DNA of 10,297 bases from CAZNMF01 sp035547155 (GCA_035547155.1 DASZVJ010000047.1:1-10297); one strand, 5' to 3'; counted from the first letter of the stretch, positions 1-5,863 are shown. A program made the numbers and translations. The notes: generated by a model from the letters alone, not told the origin.

Positions 1-533
1 ACGACCGAGAGGACGCCGATCACCCACATGACCGCCGCCATGCGGTTGGTGAACGCGCCGATCATGAAGAGCACGATGCGCTCCGGCCGCTCCATGAAGC
101 CGACCTTGCAGCGCGGAATCAGCGACTCGGCCCGGGCGCGCGTGTAGCTCGTCATCGTCGCGAACACCATCGCGACGGACGTGATGAGCACGTAGTCGGT
201 CCGGCCGAGCGACGAGTACAGGCAGATCAGGCCGACCGACAGGGCCAGGTCCGAGAAGCGGTCGATGACCGAGTCCCAGAAGCCGCCGAAGTCGCTGACC
301 GCGCCCATCTCGGTCGCGACCTTGCCGTCGATGAAGTCGAAGATGTTGGCGAGAATCATGATCCCGCCCGCCGTCAGGAAGTGGCCGGTACCGAGCGCCC
401 AGCCGGCGCCAATGTTGATGATGACGCCCGTGAACGTGAGAAGATTTGGGTGAATCCGCAGGCGGACACACGCCGCAATGATCAGCCGCAGCGGGTAGTT
501 GCACACCCTGCCGATGGCGCCAGTGAACGTCAC
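1..533 (-). CDS. CDP-alcohol phosphatidyltransferase (C-terminus outside window)
   Basis: This is an integral-membrane enzyme family that swaps the CMP of a CDP-linked lipid or alcohol for another alcohol, as in phosphatidylglycerophosphate or phosphatidylinositol-phosphate synthesis. Reading from a GTG at 533-531 gives an open frame to the left edge (177 codons plus 2 bases). It contains the family signature D-x2-D-G-x2-A-x9-G-x3-D-x3-D: DFIDGKVAT, then GGFWDSVIDR, encoded at about 340-265. All four aspartates and both glycines are present, but the usual Arg after the Ala is Thr. Hydrophobic stretches flank the signature (LLTFTGVIINIGAGWAL before it, LALSVGLICLYSSLG after it), as expected for transmembrane helices. 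The N-terminus reads MTFTGAIGRVCNYPLR; a second GTG at 506 is an alternative start, and no clear ribosome binding site is visible. The gene is divergent from uvrC. The substrate cannot be fixed from the sequence, so no symbol is given. Confidence 0.85.
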   Translation of the reverse strand, partial: MTFTGAIGRVCNYPLRLIIAACVRLRIHPNLLTFTGVIINIGAGWALGTGHFLTAGGIMILANIFDFIDGKVATEMGAVSDFGGFWDSVIDRFSDLALSVGLICLYSSLGRTDYVLITSVAMVFATMTSYTRARAESLIPRCKVGFMERPERIVLFMIGAFTNRMAAVMWVIGVLSV

Positions 534-538
534 AGGTG

Positions 539-622
539 ATGAGTAATTTGGGACAGGCCGGCAGCGACGCGCACGAGGCGCAGGCGGCGCTGGAACGGCA
601 GCAACGGCAACGCGCATCGTAG
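539..622 (+). other. Possible 27-codon leader ORF before uvrC
   Basis: An ATG at 539 opens a frame of 27 codons (MSNLGQAGSDAHEAQAALER and seven more) that stops with TAG at 620-622, only 3 bases before the uvrC ATG. The segment around 538-552 is the one AT-richer island in the divergent gap, so promoter elements may lie here, but I could not assign a convincing -35/-10 pair on either strand. No Shine-Dalgarno sequence is visible before uvrC itself, so translational coupling from this ORF is possible. It may equally be chance. The peptide matches no family I recognise. Confidence 0.2.
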
Positions 623-625
623 TCC

Positions 626-2506
626 ATGGCGATTGAGGATCTCAAGGGGCAGATCGCCAGGCTGCCCCAGCAGCCGGGCGTGTACGTCTTTCTCGGCGGC
701 GCCGGCGAGACGCTGTACGTCGGCAAGGCGCGCGTGCTCCGCGAGCGCGTCCGGAGCTATCTGGCCGCGTGGGGCACCAGCCCTCGCATCGACGCGCTGC
801 TCCGCGACGCCAGCGCGCTCGACGTCATCGTCACCGACTCGGTCGTCGAGGCCCTCGCGCTCGAGAACCGCCTCATCAAGCAGCGCAACCCGCGCTTCAA
901 CATCCTGCTGCGCGACGACAAGACCTATCCGTACCTGCAGTTGACGACGACGGAAGCGGCGCCGCGGCTGCTGGTGGCGCGGCGCGTCGAGCGCGACGGC
1001 AACGTGTACGCCGGGCCGTTCATGCCCGCGGCCGTCGCGCGGCGGACGATGTCGCTGGCGCACCGGCTGTTCGGGATTCGATCGTGCAACGAGATCATCG
1101 ACGGCCAGCGCGGACGGCCGTGTCTCGAGTACGACATCAAGCGCTGTCTCGCGCCGTGCGTCGAGACGATCTGCACGCTCGATCGCTATCGCGAGGCCGT
1201 CGGTCAGGCGCAGCTGCTCATCGAAGGGCGACAGGACGAGCTCGTCGCGCAGCTGCACGACGACATGATGCAGGCCGCGGCCGACGAGCAGTTCGAGCGC
1301 GCGGCGAGCCTGCGCGACGCGATCCGGACAATCGAGAAGGTGCGCGATCGGCGCAACAGCATCGAGACGCCCGCGCTCGGCGATCGCGACGCGTTCGGCG
1401 TGAAAGTCGGATCGGCGGGCGCGATCGTCCAGGTCTTCCAGGTCCGGCACGGGCGCGTCGTCGATCGCATCGAGCTGGTCGCCGACGAGCGATCTGGCAC
1501 GGCCGCGCCCGTCGATCCCGCGGCGATCGATCGCGAGACGTTGAGTCTGCTCACCTCCGCGCTGCAGCAGTTCTACGCGGATCGTCCGGCGCCGCCCGAA
1601 GTCCACGTGCCGATCGCGCTCGACGAAGAGGAGTGCAACGACCTGGAAGCCTGGCTGTCCGCCGCGGCCGAGCGCCGCGTGCGCATCGTCGTCCCGCGCC
1701 GCGGCGAGAAGCGTGGCCTGCTGGATCTCGCGATGCGCAACGCGTCGATGGCGTATCAGTCGCATTTCTCGGACAACAGCACGGCGGCGTTCGACGCGCT
1801 CGACACGCTGCGTGCCGTGCTGAATCTGCCCGCGCTGCCGAAGCGCACCGAGTGCTTCGACATCTCCACGCTGCAGGGCCGCGAGACGGTCGCGTCGATG
1901 GTCGTCTGCGTCGACGGGCGGATGCGGCGCGGGGAATATCGAAAGTTCCGGGTTCGGGGAGACCAGGGGACGAAGGGACCAGGGGACGAAGGGGCGACGA
2001 ACATTTTGGATGACTTCGCGTCGATGCACGAGGTCGTGCTGCGGCGGTATCGGCGGGTGATGGAGCAGGGCGGACCGTTTCCGGATCTCATCGTCATCGA
2101 CGGCGGTAAAGGGCAGTTGGGCGCGGCGTATGCGGCGCTGGCCGACCTCGGGCTCGAGCGGCTCATCGCGATCGGACTGGCGAAACAGGAAGAGCTGATC
2201 TTCACGCGCGATCGCGTGGACGGCATCGCGCTGCCACACGAATCGGCCGCGCTGCGATTGCTGCAGCGCATCCGCGACGAGGCGCATCGGTTCGCGGTGA
2301 CGTTCCACCGGCAGCGCCGCTCGGGGCGCGATCTGCGATCGAGCCTCGACGACATCGCCGGCATCGGCCCCCGCCGCCGCGCGCAACTGTTAACGGCCTT
2401 CGGCTCGGCCGCCGGCGTCAAACGCGCGAGCCGCGAAGATCTCGAAGCCGTGGTTGGGGCGAAGGTCGCAGATTTGGTGATTAAACATTTTGCTGGTGGG
2501 TTCTAG
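626..2506 (+). CDS. uvrC: Excinuclease ABC subunit C (UvrC), with an in-frame repeat insertion
   Basis: UvrC makes both the 3' and 5' incisions around bulky DNA damage in the UvrABC excision repair complex. All expected parts are visible in 626 residues. An N-terminal GIY-YIG nuclease domain (about 15-95: PGVYVF, LYVGKA) is followed by a four-Cys cluster at C154, C166, C174 and C178, with the spacing of the Fe-S cysteines in E. coli UvrC. A UVR segment that contacts UvrB lies near 200-235. The RNase H-like endonuclease domain has D412 (CFDIS), D463 (LDDFASM), D492 (VIDGGKGQL) and H554 (DEAHRFA). A C-terminal helix-hairpin-helix follows (DIAGIGPRRRAQLL and after). Residues R444 to A457 (RGDQGTKGPGDEGA) are low-complexity and encoded by a G-rich repeat that also occurs just after the gene. 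They sit only a few residues before the second catalytic Asp, and the frame is kept. The stop codon TAG abuts the next repeat copy. Confidence 0.98.
   Translation: MAIEDLKGQIARLPQQPGVYVFLGGAGETLYVGKARVLRERVRSYLAAWGTSPRIDALLRDASALDVIVTDSVVEALALENRLIKQRNPRFNILLRDDKTYPYLQLTTTEAAPRLLVARRVERDGNVYAGPFMPAAVARRTMSLAHRLFGIRSCNEIIDGQRGRPCLEYDIKRCLAPCVETICTLDRYREAVGQAQLLIEGRQDELVAQLHDDMMQAAADEQFERAASLRDAIRTIEKVRDRRNSIETPALGDRDAFGVKVGSAGAIVQVFQVRHGRVVDRIELVADERSGTAAPVDPAAIDRETLSLLTSALQQFYADRPAPPEVHVPIALDEEECNDLEAWLSAAAERRVRIVVPRRGEKRGLLDLAMRNASMAYQSHFSDNSTAAFDALDTLRAVLNLPALPKRTECFDISTLQGRETVASMVVCVDGRMRRGEYRKFRVRGDQGTKGPGDEGATNILDDFASMHEVVLRRYRRVMEQGGPFPDLIVIDGGKGQLGAAYAALADLGLERLIAIGLAKQEELIFTRDRVDGIALPHESAALRLLQRIRDEAHRFAVTFHRQRRSGRDLRSSLDDIAGIGPRRRAQLLTAFGSAAGVKRASREDLEAVVGAKVADLVIKHFAGGF
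1956..1994 (+). repeat. G-rich dispersed repeat inside uvrC
   Basis: Five runs of G3-4 (1956-1959, 1966-1969, 1975-1977, 1982-1985, 1991-1994) are separated by ACGAA, ACCA or AGACCA. The core 1966-1993 matches 2507-2534 downstream of the gene at 27 of 28 positions; the one difference is G at 1982 against A at 2523. The 39-nt G-run span is a multiple of three and encodes the low-complexity residues 444-457 of UvrC. It meets the usual G-quadruplex pattern (four or more G3 runs with loops of 7 or fewer) on the coding strand. Exact insertion borders need an alignment with other UvrC proteins. Confidence 0.85.
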
Positions 2507-2534
2507 GGGGACGAAGGGACCAAGGGACGAAGGG
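2507..2534 (+). repeat. G-rich octamer repeat, left arm
   Basis: Tandem GGGACGAA / GGGACCAA / GGGACGAA units start right at the uvrC stop codon. Four G runs with 5-nt loops give a G-quadruplex pattern on the + strand. It is nearly identical to the copy inside uvrC (1966-1993). It is also partly complementary to 2639-2668: 2514-2534 can pair with 2647-2666 with one bulge, so the pair could form a long stem enclosing roughly 110 nt. No T-run follows, so it is not a classical intrinsic terminator. Confidence 0.85.
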
Positions 2535-2545
2535 CTCGTATCTCA

Positions 2546-2603
2546 CTATCGCGCTATCTCGTTAGCGCACTATCTCGCAGCTCGCTATCTGGATCTGGCT
2601 ATC
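2546..2603 (+). repeat. Degenerate CTATCT(C/G) repeats with a short hairpin
   Basis: CTATC begins at 2546, 2554, 2570, 2585 and 2599, mostly continuing as CTATCTCG or CTATCTGG, with spacings of 8, 16, 15 and 14 nt. A perfect 6-bp inverted repeat (GCGCTA 2551-2556, TAGCGC 2563-2568, 6-nt loop) lies within it. The block sits exactly between the two inverted arms of the G-rich repeat. It is too degenerate for a CRISPR array and encodes nothing convincing. Confidence 0.6.
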
Positions 2604-2605
2604 TG

Positions 2606-2672
2606 CCCCCTCGTCCCCTCGTCCCCTCGTCCCCTCGTCCCTTCGTCCCTTCGTCCCTGGTCCCTTTGCCCC
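2606..2672 (-). repeat. C-rich octamer array, right arm (inverted copy of the G-rich repeat)
   Basis: On the + strand the block reads as CCCCTCGT units with 8-nt periodicity (about 2606-2638), then two CCCTTCGT units, CCCTGGT and CCCTTTG. Read on the - strand it is the GGGACGAA / GGGACCA repeat found at 2507-2534 and in uvrC, extended with extra GGGGACGA units. The - strand has at least eight G runs with 3-5-nt loops, a strong G-quadruplex pattern. The block ends 19 nt before the protease start codon, so it lies in the untranslated leader if transcription comes from upstream. Confidence 0.85.
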
Positions 2673-2691
2673 ATGTTAGAGTCGTGCTCTT

Positions 2692-3312
2692 GTGCTGTCC
2701 GCCGACGCGCTGCTCCTGCTGTTCGTCGTCCTGATCCCGTCGCTGTCGTTCCACGAAGCTGCGCACGCGTGGACGGCCGATCGGCTCGGTGATCCGACGG
2801 CGCGGCGGTTGGGGCGGCTGACGCTGAATCCGCTCGCGCACATCGACTGGATTGGGACCGTGCTGTTTCCGCTGATCGCGATCTACTCCGGCCTGCCGCT
2901 GCTCGGCTGGGCCAAGCCGGTGCCGGTGAGCTGGGAGAATCTGCGATCGCCGCGGCGTGACTTCGCGATCGTGGCGATCGCCGGGCCGATCAGCAATCTG
3001 ATCCTCGCGGTCGGCGCCGCGGTCGTGTTGAACACGCTCGTCGCGACGGGCTCGGGCGGACCGTCGGTCGGCGTCATGCTCGTCGCGCAGACGGTCTCGT
3101 TGAACGTGCTGCTCGCGGTCTTCAATATGATTCCCGTGCCGCCGCTCGACGGCGGCAACGTGCTGGCCGGCCTCGTGCCCGAAGGCGTCGCGCACGCGAT
3201 CGATCGCCTGCGGCCGTACGGCTTTGTGATTCTGTACGCCCTGATCTTCACGGGCGTGCTGGGAGACATCGTGTTGCCGATTCAGCGTGCGATTCGCGGG
3301 TGGCTCGTATGA
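2692..3312 (+). CDS. Site-2 protease family membrane metallopeptidase (M50)
   Basis: This is a zinc protease of the inner membrane, in the family that includes YwhC-type short site-2 proteases. It has 206 residues. The zinc-binding HExxH is HEAAH (H21, E22, H25) in the first hydrophobic segment, and the third zinc ligand is D153 in the NMIPVPPLDGG motif. Hydrophobic segments lie at about 5-20, 65-80, 98-120, 130-155 and 175-195. There is no PDZ domain, unlike RseP, so this is the minimal form whose substrate is generally unknown. The GTG at 2692 is chosen because an in-frame TAG at 2677-2679 rules out an earlier start and no ATG lies closer to the conserved SLSFHEAAHAW segment. The next gene, trpS, overlaps its stop by four bases. 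The HExxH core is complete, so it should be active. Confidence 0.93.
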   Translation: MLSADALLLLFVVLIPSLSFHEAAHAWTADRLGDPTARRLGRLTLNPLAHIDWIGTVLFPLIAIYSGLPLLGWAKPVPVSWENLRSPRRDFAIVAIAGPISNLILAVGAAVVLNTLVATGSGGPSVGVMLVAQTVSLNVLLAVFNMIPVPPLDGGNVLAGLVPEGVAHAIDRLRPYGFVILYALIFTGVLGDIVLPIQRAIRGWLV

Positions 3313-4304
3313 GCGCGCGCAAGCGGGTCGTCTCCGGCATGCGGCCGACGGGCCGTCTGCACCTCGGGCATCTCGTCGGCGCACTCGACAACTGGCGCAC
3401 GATGCAGGCGCAGTACGACGCGTTCTACTTCGTCGCGGACTGGCACGCGTTGACGAGCGAGTACGCGTCGACCGGCGCCATCGTCGACCACGCGCTCGAC
3501 AACGCGGCGGACTGGATCGCGGCCGGCATCGATCCCGAGCAGAGCACGCTGTTCGTGCAGTCGCTCGTGCCCGAGCACGCGGAGCTGTACCTGCTGCTGC
3601 AGATGGTGACGCCCGTGCCGTGGCTCGAGCGCGTGCCGACGTACAAGGAACAGATCGAGCAGCTGTCCGAGAAGGACCTGTCGAGCATCGGCTTCCTCGG
3701 TTATCCGCTGCTGCAGGCCGCGGACGTGATCATCTACGACGCGGACTTCGTGCCGGTCGGTGAGGATCAGGTGCCGCATCTCGAGCTGGCGCGCGAGGTC
3801 GTGCGCCGGTTCAACAACTTCTACGGCCAGGTGTTCGTCGAGCCGCAGGCGATCCTCACGCCGACGCCGCGGCTGCCCGGGCTCGACAACCGCAAGATGA
3901 GCAAGAGCTACGGGAACACGATCGATCTGTCCGATTCGGCGGAGACGGTCGTGAAGAAAGTCCGGCAGATGTACACGGACCCGAAGCGCGTGCGCGCGGA
4001 CATTCCCGGCACGGTCGAAGGCAATCCGGTGTTCGTCTACCACGACACGTTCAATCCGAACCGCGAGGAAGTCGAGGATCTGAAAGCGCGCTACCGCGCT
4101 GGCAAGGTGGGCGACGTCGAGGTGAAGACGAAGCTCGCGGCCGCCATCAACGCGCGGCTCGAGCCGATTCGCGCGAAGCGCGCCGAGATCCTCGCCAAGC
4201 CGGGTTATCTGCGCGAGGTCCTCGTGGCCGGCTCGGGCAAGGCCCGGCGCCTGGCGCAAGAGACGATGGGCCGTGTGCGGGACGCGGTGAAGCTGCGATA
4301 CTGA
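3309..4304 (+). CDS. trpS: Tryptophan--tRNA ligase (class I)
   Basis: The cytosolic enzyme attaches tryptophan to tRNA-Trp using ATP. It has 331 residues, the usual bacterial length. The HIGH-type motif is HLGH (residues 18-21, after SGMRPTGRL), GEDQ is at 151-154, and the KMSKS loop is intact at 196-200 (NRKMSKSYGN). The start ATG at 3309 forms an ATGA overlap with the protease stop codon, suggesting translational coupling. A GGGTGG stretch at 3298-3303 is a plausible weak ribosome binding site. A GTG at 3300 in the same frame would add only three residues and is less likely. The gene ends TGATG, overlapping scpA by one base. Trp synthetase beside scpA-scpB is a recurrent bacterial gene order. 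Confidence 0.98.
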   Translation: MSARKRVVSGMRPTGRLHLGHLVGALDNWRTMQAQYDAFYFVADWHALTSEYASTGAIVDHALDNAADWIAAGIDPEQSTLFVQSLVPEHAELYLLLQMVTPVPWLERVPTYKEQIEQLSEKDLSSIGFLGYPLLQAADVIIYDADFVPVGEDQVPHLELAREVVRRFNNFYGQVFVEPQAILTPTPRLPGLDNRKMSKSYGNTIDLSDSAETVVKKVRQMYTDPKRVRADIPGTVEGNPVFVYHDTFNPNREEVEDLKARYRAGKVGDVEVKTKLAAAINARLEPIRAKRAEILAKPGYLREVLVAGSGKARRLAQETMGRVRDAVKLRY

Positions 4305-5170
4305 TGGCGTCCATGACCGAACCGCACCAGCAGCTCGACTTCGAGTCGATCCTCGGCGACTATCCCGTCCGCCTGCAGAATTTCGAGGGCCCGCTCGATC
4401 TGCTGCTGCACCTGATCAAGAAGCACGAGCTCGACATCTACGACATCCCGATCGCGCTCGTCACCAGGCAGTACCTCGAGTACCTCGACTTGATGATCGA
4501 GCTGAACCTCGATCTCGCCGGCGAGTTCCTCGTGATGGCTGCGACGCTGATTCACATCAAGTCGCGCACGCTGCTGCCGCGGCCCGATCCCACGCAGGAC
4601 GATCCCGAGGAGGACCCGCGCGAAGCGCTCGTGCGCCGGCTGCTCGAGCACCAGCGGTTCAAGGCGGCTGCCGAGCTGCTGCACGAAAAAGAGATTCAGC
4701 GCAGCGCGCAATGGGGCCGGCCCGACGAGCGCCTCGTCGACCTCGCGGGCGAAGCGCCGGAGCCGGAAGTCGAAGTCGATCTGTTCAGTTTGATGACGGC
4801 GTTCCGGCAGGTGCTCGATCGCGCGCGTCAGCGGCCGCGCGTGCTGCTGCCGCCGGAGCAGATGCCGATCGAGGTGCGCATCGAGCAGCTGCTCGCGCGT
4901 CTGTCGGAAACCGACGCGTGCGGCTTCGAGGAGCTGTTCAGCGACGTGCAGACGCGCGCCGGCATGATCGTCACGTTTCTCGCCGTGCTCGAGATGATTC
5001 GCATGAAGCGTGTCCGCGTGTTCCAGCAAGGCGGGCTCGGGCCGATCCGCGTGTACCGCCGCGAGCAGCCGGCGGAAGCCCCCTTCGCCTCGTCGGCATC
5101 GATTTCCCCGGACCTGAAGGTCCAGGGCTCCGACGCGTTTGAAGCCCGCAGCACGAAGTCCGAAGCCTGA
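4304..5170 (+). CDS. scpA: Segregation and condensation protein A (kleisin)
   Basis: ScpA is the kleisin that bridges the two heads of the SMC dimer and binds ScpB, giving the condensin that compacts and separates chromosomes. The N-terminal SMC-binding region is clear (about 18-95: FEGPLDLLLHLIKKHELDIYDIPI, split here as FEGPLDLLLHLIKKH and ELDIYDIPI; then LVMAATLIHIKSRTLLPRP). An acidic linker (TQDDPEEDPREALVRRLLEH) and the C-terminal winged-helix region (about 190-260: SETDACGFEELF, VTFLAVLEMIRMKRV) follow. The chosen ATG at 4304 overlaps the trpS stop as TGATG; an ATG at 4313 is an alternative three codons on. The last 30 or so residues (after RVYRREQ) look like a disordered tail and are encoded partly by a palindromic stretch. 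At 288 residues it is slightly longer than many ScpA proteins because of that tail. Confidence 0.97.
   Translation: MASMTEPHQQLDFESILGDYPVRLQNFEGPLDLLLHLIKKHELDIYDIPIALVTRQYLEYLDLMIELNLDLAGEFLVMAATLIHIKSRTLLPRPDPTQDDPEEDPREALVRRLLEHQRFKAAAELLHEKEIQRSAQWGRPDERLVDLAGEAPEPEVEVDLFSLMTAFRQVLDRARQRPRVLLPPEQMPIEVRIEQLLARLSETDACGFEELFSDVQTRAGMIVTFLAVLEMIRMKRVRVFQQGGLGPIRVYRREQPAEAPFASSASISPDLKVQGSDAFEARSTKSEA
5110..5123. repeat. Perfect inverted repeat in the scpA C-terminal tail
   Basis: GGACCT, a 2-nt spacer, and AGGTCC form a 6-bp hairpin within the codons for the non-conserved C-terminal tail of ScpA. GGACCTGAA recurs at the very start of scpB (5175-5183). It may be chance or part of a dispersed palindromic element; one window cannot decide. 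Confidence 0.4.
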
Positions 5171-5171
5171 T

Positions 5172-5762
5172 ATGGACCTGAAAGCCATCATCGAAGCGTT
5201 GATCTTCGCGTCGCCCGATCCGATCACGGTCAAGGCGCTGGCGAAGCTGCTCGATCCGGAGACGAAGGAAGACATCCAGGCCGCGATCGATGCATTGAAG
5301 ACGGACTACGATCGGCCCGGCGGGCTGCAACTCGTCGAAGTCGCCGGCGGCTACCAGATCGTCACGCGGCCCGAGCTGCACGAGTGGGTGCGCCGCCTCT
5401 TTCACGAGCGGACGACGCAGAAGCTGTCGGTGGCCGCGCTCGAGACGCTGGCCGTCGTCGCGTACAAGCAGCCGATCACGGCGCCCGAGATCGCGGAAAT
5501 CCGCGGCGTCAACGCCGCCGGCGTCGTCAGCACGCTGATCGAGCGGAAGCTCGTGAAGATCGTCGGCCGCAAGCAGGTCGTCGGCCGTCCGTTCCTCTAC
5601 GGCACCACACGCGAGTTCCTCGAGCGCTTCGGTCTGAACGATCTCTCGGACCTGCCGAAGGTCGAGGACATGTCCGAGCTGCTCGGTTTCGACTTGCCCA
5701 CATCGGTCAGCGAGCCCGCGCCGCAGACGGAGCTGCCGTTCGGGTCGGGGGAAGTACACTGA
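5172..5762 (+). CDS. scpB: Segregation and condensation protein B
   Basis: ScpB is the tandem winged-helix dimer that binds ScpA in the SMC-ScpAB condensin. It has 196 residues, the normal length. The N-terminal winged helix starts at MDLKAIIEALIFASPDPITV. The second contains the highly conserved ALETLAVVAYKQPITAPEIAEIRGV segment (written as ALETLAVVAYKQP and ITAPEIAEIRGV, about residues 91-115), followed by LIERKLVKIVGRKQVVGRPFLYGTT (LIERKLVKIVGR, then GRPFLYGTT). The ATG at 5172 lies one base after the scpA stop; the same frame is open further upstream to a TTG at 5139, but that would overlap scpA and add residues not typical of the family. A short acidic tail ends at 5762, just before the REPIN-like element. 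Confidence 0.97.
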   Translation: MDLKAIIEALIFASPDPITVKALAKLLDPETKEDIQAAIDALKTDYDRPGGLQLVEVAGGYQIVTRPELHEWVRRLFHERTTQKLSVAALETLAVVAYKQPITAPEIAEIRGVNAAGVVSTLIERKLVKIVGRKQVVGRPFLYGTTREFLERFGLNDLSDLPKVEDMSELLGFDLPTSVSEPAPQTELPFGSGEVH

Positions 5763-5775
5763 CACGTTGAGTGTC

Positions 5776-5850
5776 GTAGGGGCGACCCTTGTGGTCGCCC
5801 GGTCCACAGCACATCGGCGTCCGCCGGGCCGCCACAAGGGCGGCCCCTAC
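5776..5850. mobile_element. REPIN-like inverted pair of GTAG-headed hairpins
   Basis: The left unit is GTAG (5776-5779), stem GGGCGACC (5780-5787), loop CTTGT, stem GGTCGCCC (5793-5800), then GG. The right unit is the reverse complement of the same plan: on the - strand GTAG (5850-5847), stem GGGCCGCC, loop CTTGT, stem GGCGGCCC. Each stem is a perfect 8 bp. The two 27-nt arms match at 23 positions when one is inverted, and the four differences fall in two paired sites that keep both stems intact. A 21-nt spacer (5803-5823) lies between them. A GTAG head on a hairpin, arranged as an inverted pair, is the layout of REP doublets (REPINs) moved by RAYT-type Y1 transposases. No RAYT gene is in the window. 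Confidence 0.75.
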
Positions 5851-5863
5851 GGTCCGAAATCCC

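Noticed and set aside
530..2386. A 618-codon open frame on the - strand opposite uvrC
   Set aside because: It mirrors uvrC codons in antisense. Its composition is Arg/Asp/Ala-rich low complexity with no recognisable domain, while the + strand encodes a complete UvrC.
2606..2672. CRISPR array
   Set aside because: Units are only 8 nt, with no unique spacers and no cas genes. This is a simple tandem or inverted repeat.
2507..2672. Classical rho-independent terminator after uvrC
   Set aside because: The arms can pair, but the loop is about 110 nt and no T-run follows the 3' arm; the small 2551-2568 hairpin also lacks a T-run.
2490..2792. A 100-codon ORF across the uvrC-protease gap
   Set aside because: It translates the repeat arrays into PLVPSSPRPLV-like low complexity, overlaps two real genes and has no start signal.
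3300..3308. GTG start for trpS three codons upstream
   Set aside because: The ATG at 3309 gives the ATGA overlap with the protease stop and the usual TrpS N-terminus; the extra three residues add nothing recognisable.
5789..5863. N-terminal extension of the pseudouridine synthase
   Set aside because: The upstream codons lie in the REPIN-like element; the conserved S4 domain begins at the ATG at 5864.
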